Shown here piece after piece: positions 61,948 to 64,000 of a stretch of 64,000 nt of DNA. Location of the stretch: contig JABCZD010000006.1 in assembly GCA_013289855.1 (NCBI GenBank), positions 1 through 64,000 on the forward strand, given 5' to 3'. The notes below the pieces were generated by a model, which worked only from the letters and a program-made list of their open reading frames with translations, did no database searches and was not told where the DNA came from. Each line of letters begins with the position of its first letter. Position 1 is the first letter of the stretch. The translations under genes and the position numbers were made by a program. Source of the stretch: Acidobacteriota bacterium. Lineage in GTDB: Bacteria > Acidobacteriota > Terriglobia > Acidiferrales > UBA7541.

Positions 61948-64000
61948 ATGCGCACCACCCTGAGACTGATTCTGCCCCTGATCTTCAGTGTGGCAGTGGT
62001 GTCTCTACTATTTGCCACCTATCAAGTGCGGACGCAGCGACGCGAATTGCGGAGCGATTTGTCGCGGCGCGCGGAAATTCTCGGCGACAGCCTGCAGGAA
62101 AGCGTGGAGCAGATTCTCGATCGCGGCAGCGATAAGGGCCTGCAGCGCCTGGTGGATCGCTTTGGGCAGCGCGAGCATTTGAAAGGGGTGGCGCTGTACG
62201 ATCCCGCGGGCGTGGTGATTGCGATTACGCCAGCGCTGGATCCGATGTTTCGTGTGCGTCCTGCAGTGGCCAGCAGGGCTACGCAGCAGGATGCTGGCGT
62301 GGGTGAATTTGTTCGCGGCCAGGCCGTGCACATTTACGCGTTGTCGGTGCATCGCAACGGCGAGCCCGCGGGCACGCTCGCGGTATTTCACGACACAACC
62401 TACATTGACGATCAAGTAGCGCACACGCTGCGCGATTCGCTACTGAACGCCACGGTCCAGACGGTGTTGATCGCCGGCCTCGCGTTGATCCTGGTGCGCT
62501 GGACGCTGACCGGACCACTAACGCGCACCGCCAACTGGCTGCGGTCACTGCGCACGGGAGAAACGCAAAGCGCGCAGGGGAACCTGCCACAGGGACCATT
62601 GTTTGAGCAGATCAACAAAGAAGTTACACATTTGGCGCGCGACTTAAAGGATGCGCGGGCCACCGCAGAAGAAGAAGCGCGTCTGCGGGAATCGAACGTA
62701 TCGATCTGGACCGCGGAACGTCTGCGCGTGAGCCTCACCAATAAATTGCAAAACAAGCCGCTGTTCGTGGTGGCCAATCGCGAACCGTACATGCACGTTT
62801 ACAGTGAAAAGGATCACGAGATAAATGTGCTGGTGCCGGCCAGCGGTCTGGTGACCGCGCTCGAGCCGGTGCTGCTGGCGTGTAACGGCACATGGGTGGC
62901 GCACGGCTCTGGCAGCGCGGACCGCGACACCGTGGACGAACACGATCATCTGCGCGTGCCACCGGATCACCCGACATACACCCTGCGGCGCGTGTGGCTC
63001 AGCGAAGAAGAAGAAAAAGGCTACTACGAAGGCTTCGCTAACGAAGGTCTCTGGCCGCTCTGCCACATCGCGCACACGCGTCCGATTTTCCGTCCGCAGG
63101 ACTGGCAACACTATCAGCAAGCAAACCGGCGCTTCGCCGACGCGGTGCTCGACGAGATGGAGGGCACCGAATCACCTATCGTGCTGGTGCAGGATTATCA
63201 CTTTGCTTTGCTGCCGCGGATGATCAAGGAAGCGCGACCGGACGCGCGCGTGGCGATCTTCTGGCATATCCCGTGGCCGAACCCGGAAGTGTTTGGCATT
63301 TGCCCGTACCAGCGCGAACTTGTGGATGGTTTGCTGGGCGCGGATCTGGTGGGATTTCACATCCAGTCGCACTGCAATAATTTTCTGGAGACCGTGGATC
63401 GCGCCGTCGAAGCACTTACGGAATGGGACCGCTTCGCCGTGAATCGCCAGGGGCATGTGACGCGCGTGCGGCCTTATCCCATCAGCGTGGCGTTTCAAGA
63501 GCCAACTTTGGCCGTGAACGAAGCGCGCAACGCGGGCGCAGAACGCGCGGCGCTATGCGCGGAGTTGGGCATCGAAGCTTCGCTGCTCGGAGTGGGCGTG
63601 GATCGCGTCGATTACACCAAGGGAATTCTGGAGCGCTTCCGCGGCATCGAGCGGTTCCTGGAAATGAATCCCGTGTACCAGCGGCGCTTTTCCTTCGTGC
63701 AAATTGGCGCGCCCAGCCGCACGGATATTGAGCGTTACCGGCAATTCCTCGACGAAGTGACCAGCGAAGCCGACCGCATCAACGCGAGGTTTCAGGCGGG
63801 ACGCTGGAAGCCCATCGTGCTGCTCAAGAGGCATCACAGCCACGACGAAATTTCTCGGTACTACCGCGCCGCCTCTGTTTGCATGGTCACTTCGCTGCAC
63901 GACGGCATGAATCTGGTAGCCAAGGAATTTGTCGCCTCGCGCGACGACAATCGTGGCGTACTGGTTCTAAGCACTTTCGCTGGTGCGGCCCTGGAATTGA
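61948..64000 (+). CDS. Membrane sensor fused to trehalose-6-phosphate synthase (partial)
   Basis: The frame runs off the window end with 684 codons visible. N-terminal membrane segment (residues 5-23), an extracytoplasmic domain of about 140 residues, a second membrane segment (about 168-187), a HAMP-like linker, then a GT20 domain from about residue 270. GT20 motifs are intact: [43 protein letters not shown] and [17 protein letters not shown]. The enzyme makes trehalose-6-phosphate from UDP-glucose and glucose-6-phosphate. An external signal may tune it. Such HAMP-GT20 fusions are known in databases. Confidence 0.92.
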   Translation, partial: MRTTLRLILPLIFSVAVVSLLFATYQVRTQRRELRSDLSRRAEILGDSLQESVEQILDRGSDKGLQRLVDRFGQREHLKGVALYDPAGVVIAITPALDPMFRVRPAVASRATQQDAGVGEFVRGQAVHIYALSVHRNGEPAGTLAVFHDTTYIDDQVAHTLRDSLLNATVQTVLIAGLALILVRWTLTGPLTRTANWLRSLRTGETQSAQGNLPQGPLFEQINKEVTHLARDLKDARATAEEEARLRESNVSIWTAERLRVSLTNKLQNKPLFVVANREPYMHVYSEKDHEINVLVPASGLVTALEPVLLACNGTWVAHGSGSADRDTVDEHDHLRVPPDHPTYTLRRVWLSEEEEKGYYEGFANEGLWPLCHIAHTRPIFRPQDWQHYQQANRRFADAVLDEMEGTESPIVLVQDYHFALLPRMIKEARPDARVAIFWHIPWPNPEVFGICPYQRELVDGLLGADLVGFHIQSHCNNFLETVDRAVEALTEWDRFAVNRQGHVTRVRPYPISVAFQEPTLAVNEARNAGAERAALCAELGIEASLLGVGVDRVDYTKGILERFRGIERFLEMNPVYQRRFSFVQIGAPSRTDIERYRQFLDEVTSEADRINARFQAGRWKPIVLLKRHHSHDEISRYYRAASVCMVTSLHDGMNLVAKEFVASRDDNRGVLVLSTFAGAALEL

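Overview
The window reads as a chromosomal segment of an Acidobacteriota bacterium, most likely a member of the Terriglobia. The grounds are the high GC content, a protein of the acidobacterial VWFA-related type, a sedolisin-like protein with Ig repeats, a DUF3300 protein, and many short GC-rich hairpin repeats between genes. I found no rRNA, tRNA, CRISPR array, insertion sequence or phage gene. The taxonomic call is an inference from gene content.

Layout. 1-13.4 kb: queF, a coiled-coil membrane protein, a VWFA-type secreted protein, a Lon-family protease, an AI-2E family permease, an MFS transporter, a class V aminotransferase, a fatty acid desaturase and small secreted proteins including a ComEA-like one. 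13.4-18.6 kb: a PpiD/SurA-like foldase, a cytochrome c/copper-monooxygenase-like protein and a FecR-domain protein. 18.7-31.2 kb: the cell-shape cluster mreB-mreC-mreD, then thrC and a P-loop kinase on the opposite strand, then mrdA (PBP2), rodA and a very large RNase E/G. 31.2-33.1 kb: a lower-GC patch with a DsrE-family gene carrying an in-frame TGA that looks like selenocysteine, and a decayed amidohydrolase. 33.1-42 kb: folD, coaE, a beta-carbonic anhydrase, an HtrA protease, a DUF374 acyltransferase, a second FecR-like protein and several small genes, one with an early stop codon. 42-49.6 kb: a 1357-residue sedolisin-like protein whose catalytic triad appears lost, and a DUF3300 protein with tandem repeats. 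49.8-53.6 kb: an electron-transfer flavoprotein system (ETF-QO, EtfA, EtfB) with a solitary HicB-like gene. 53.9-59.6 kb: the fatty-acid cluster DUF177-rpmF-plsX-fabD-fabG-(ACP-like)-acpP-fabF. 59.7-64 kb: a PilZ-Sel1 protein, a small secreted peptide and the start of a membrane sensor fused to trehalose-6-phosphate synthase, cut by the window end.

How the genes fit together. The mre/mrd/rod genes form the elongasome that drives lateral wall synthesis. The fab cluster supplies acyl chains, PlsX passes them to phospholipid synthesis, and the desaturase and DUF374 acyltransferase also act on lipids. EtfAB and ETF-QO would carry electrons from acyl-CoA or other dehydrogenases to quinone.

The strongest unusual signal is the putative TAT-exported DsrE selenoprotein (31281-31724, minus strand). 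The reading frame continues past TGA into a conserved family motif, giving U-G-A-C where relatives have C-x-x-C, and a bacterial-SECIS-like hairpin lies just downstream. Next come the RNase E/G whose S1 domain is split by about 700 disordered residues carrying three copies of an LLPGE motif, the sedolisin-like pseudo-enzyme, and a family of hairpins with an invariant CTAAAG core and variable arms.
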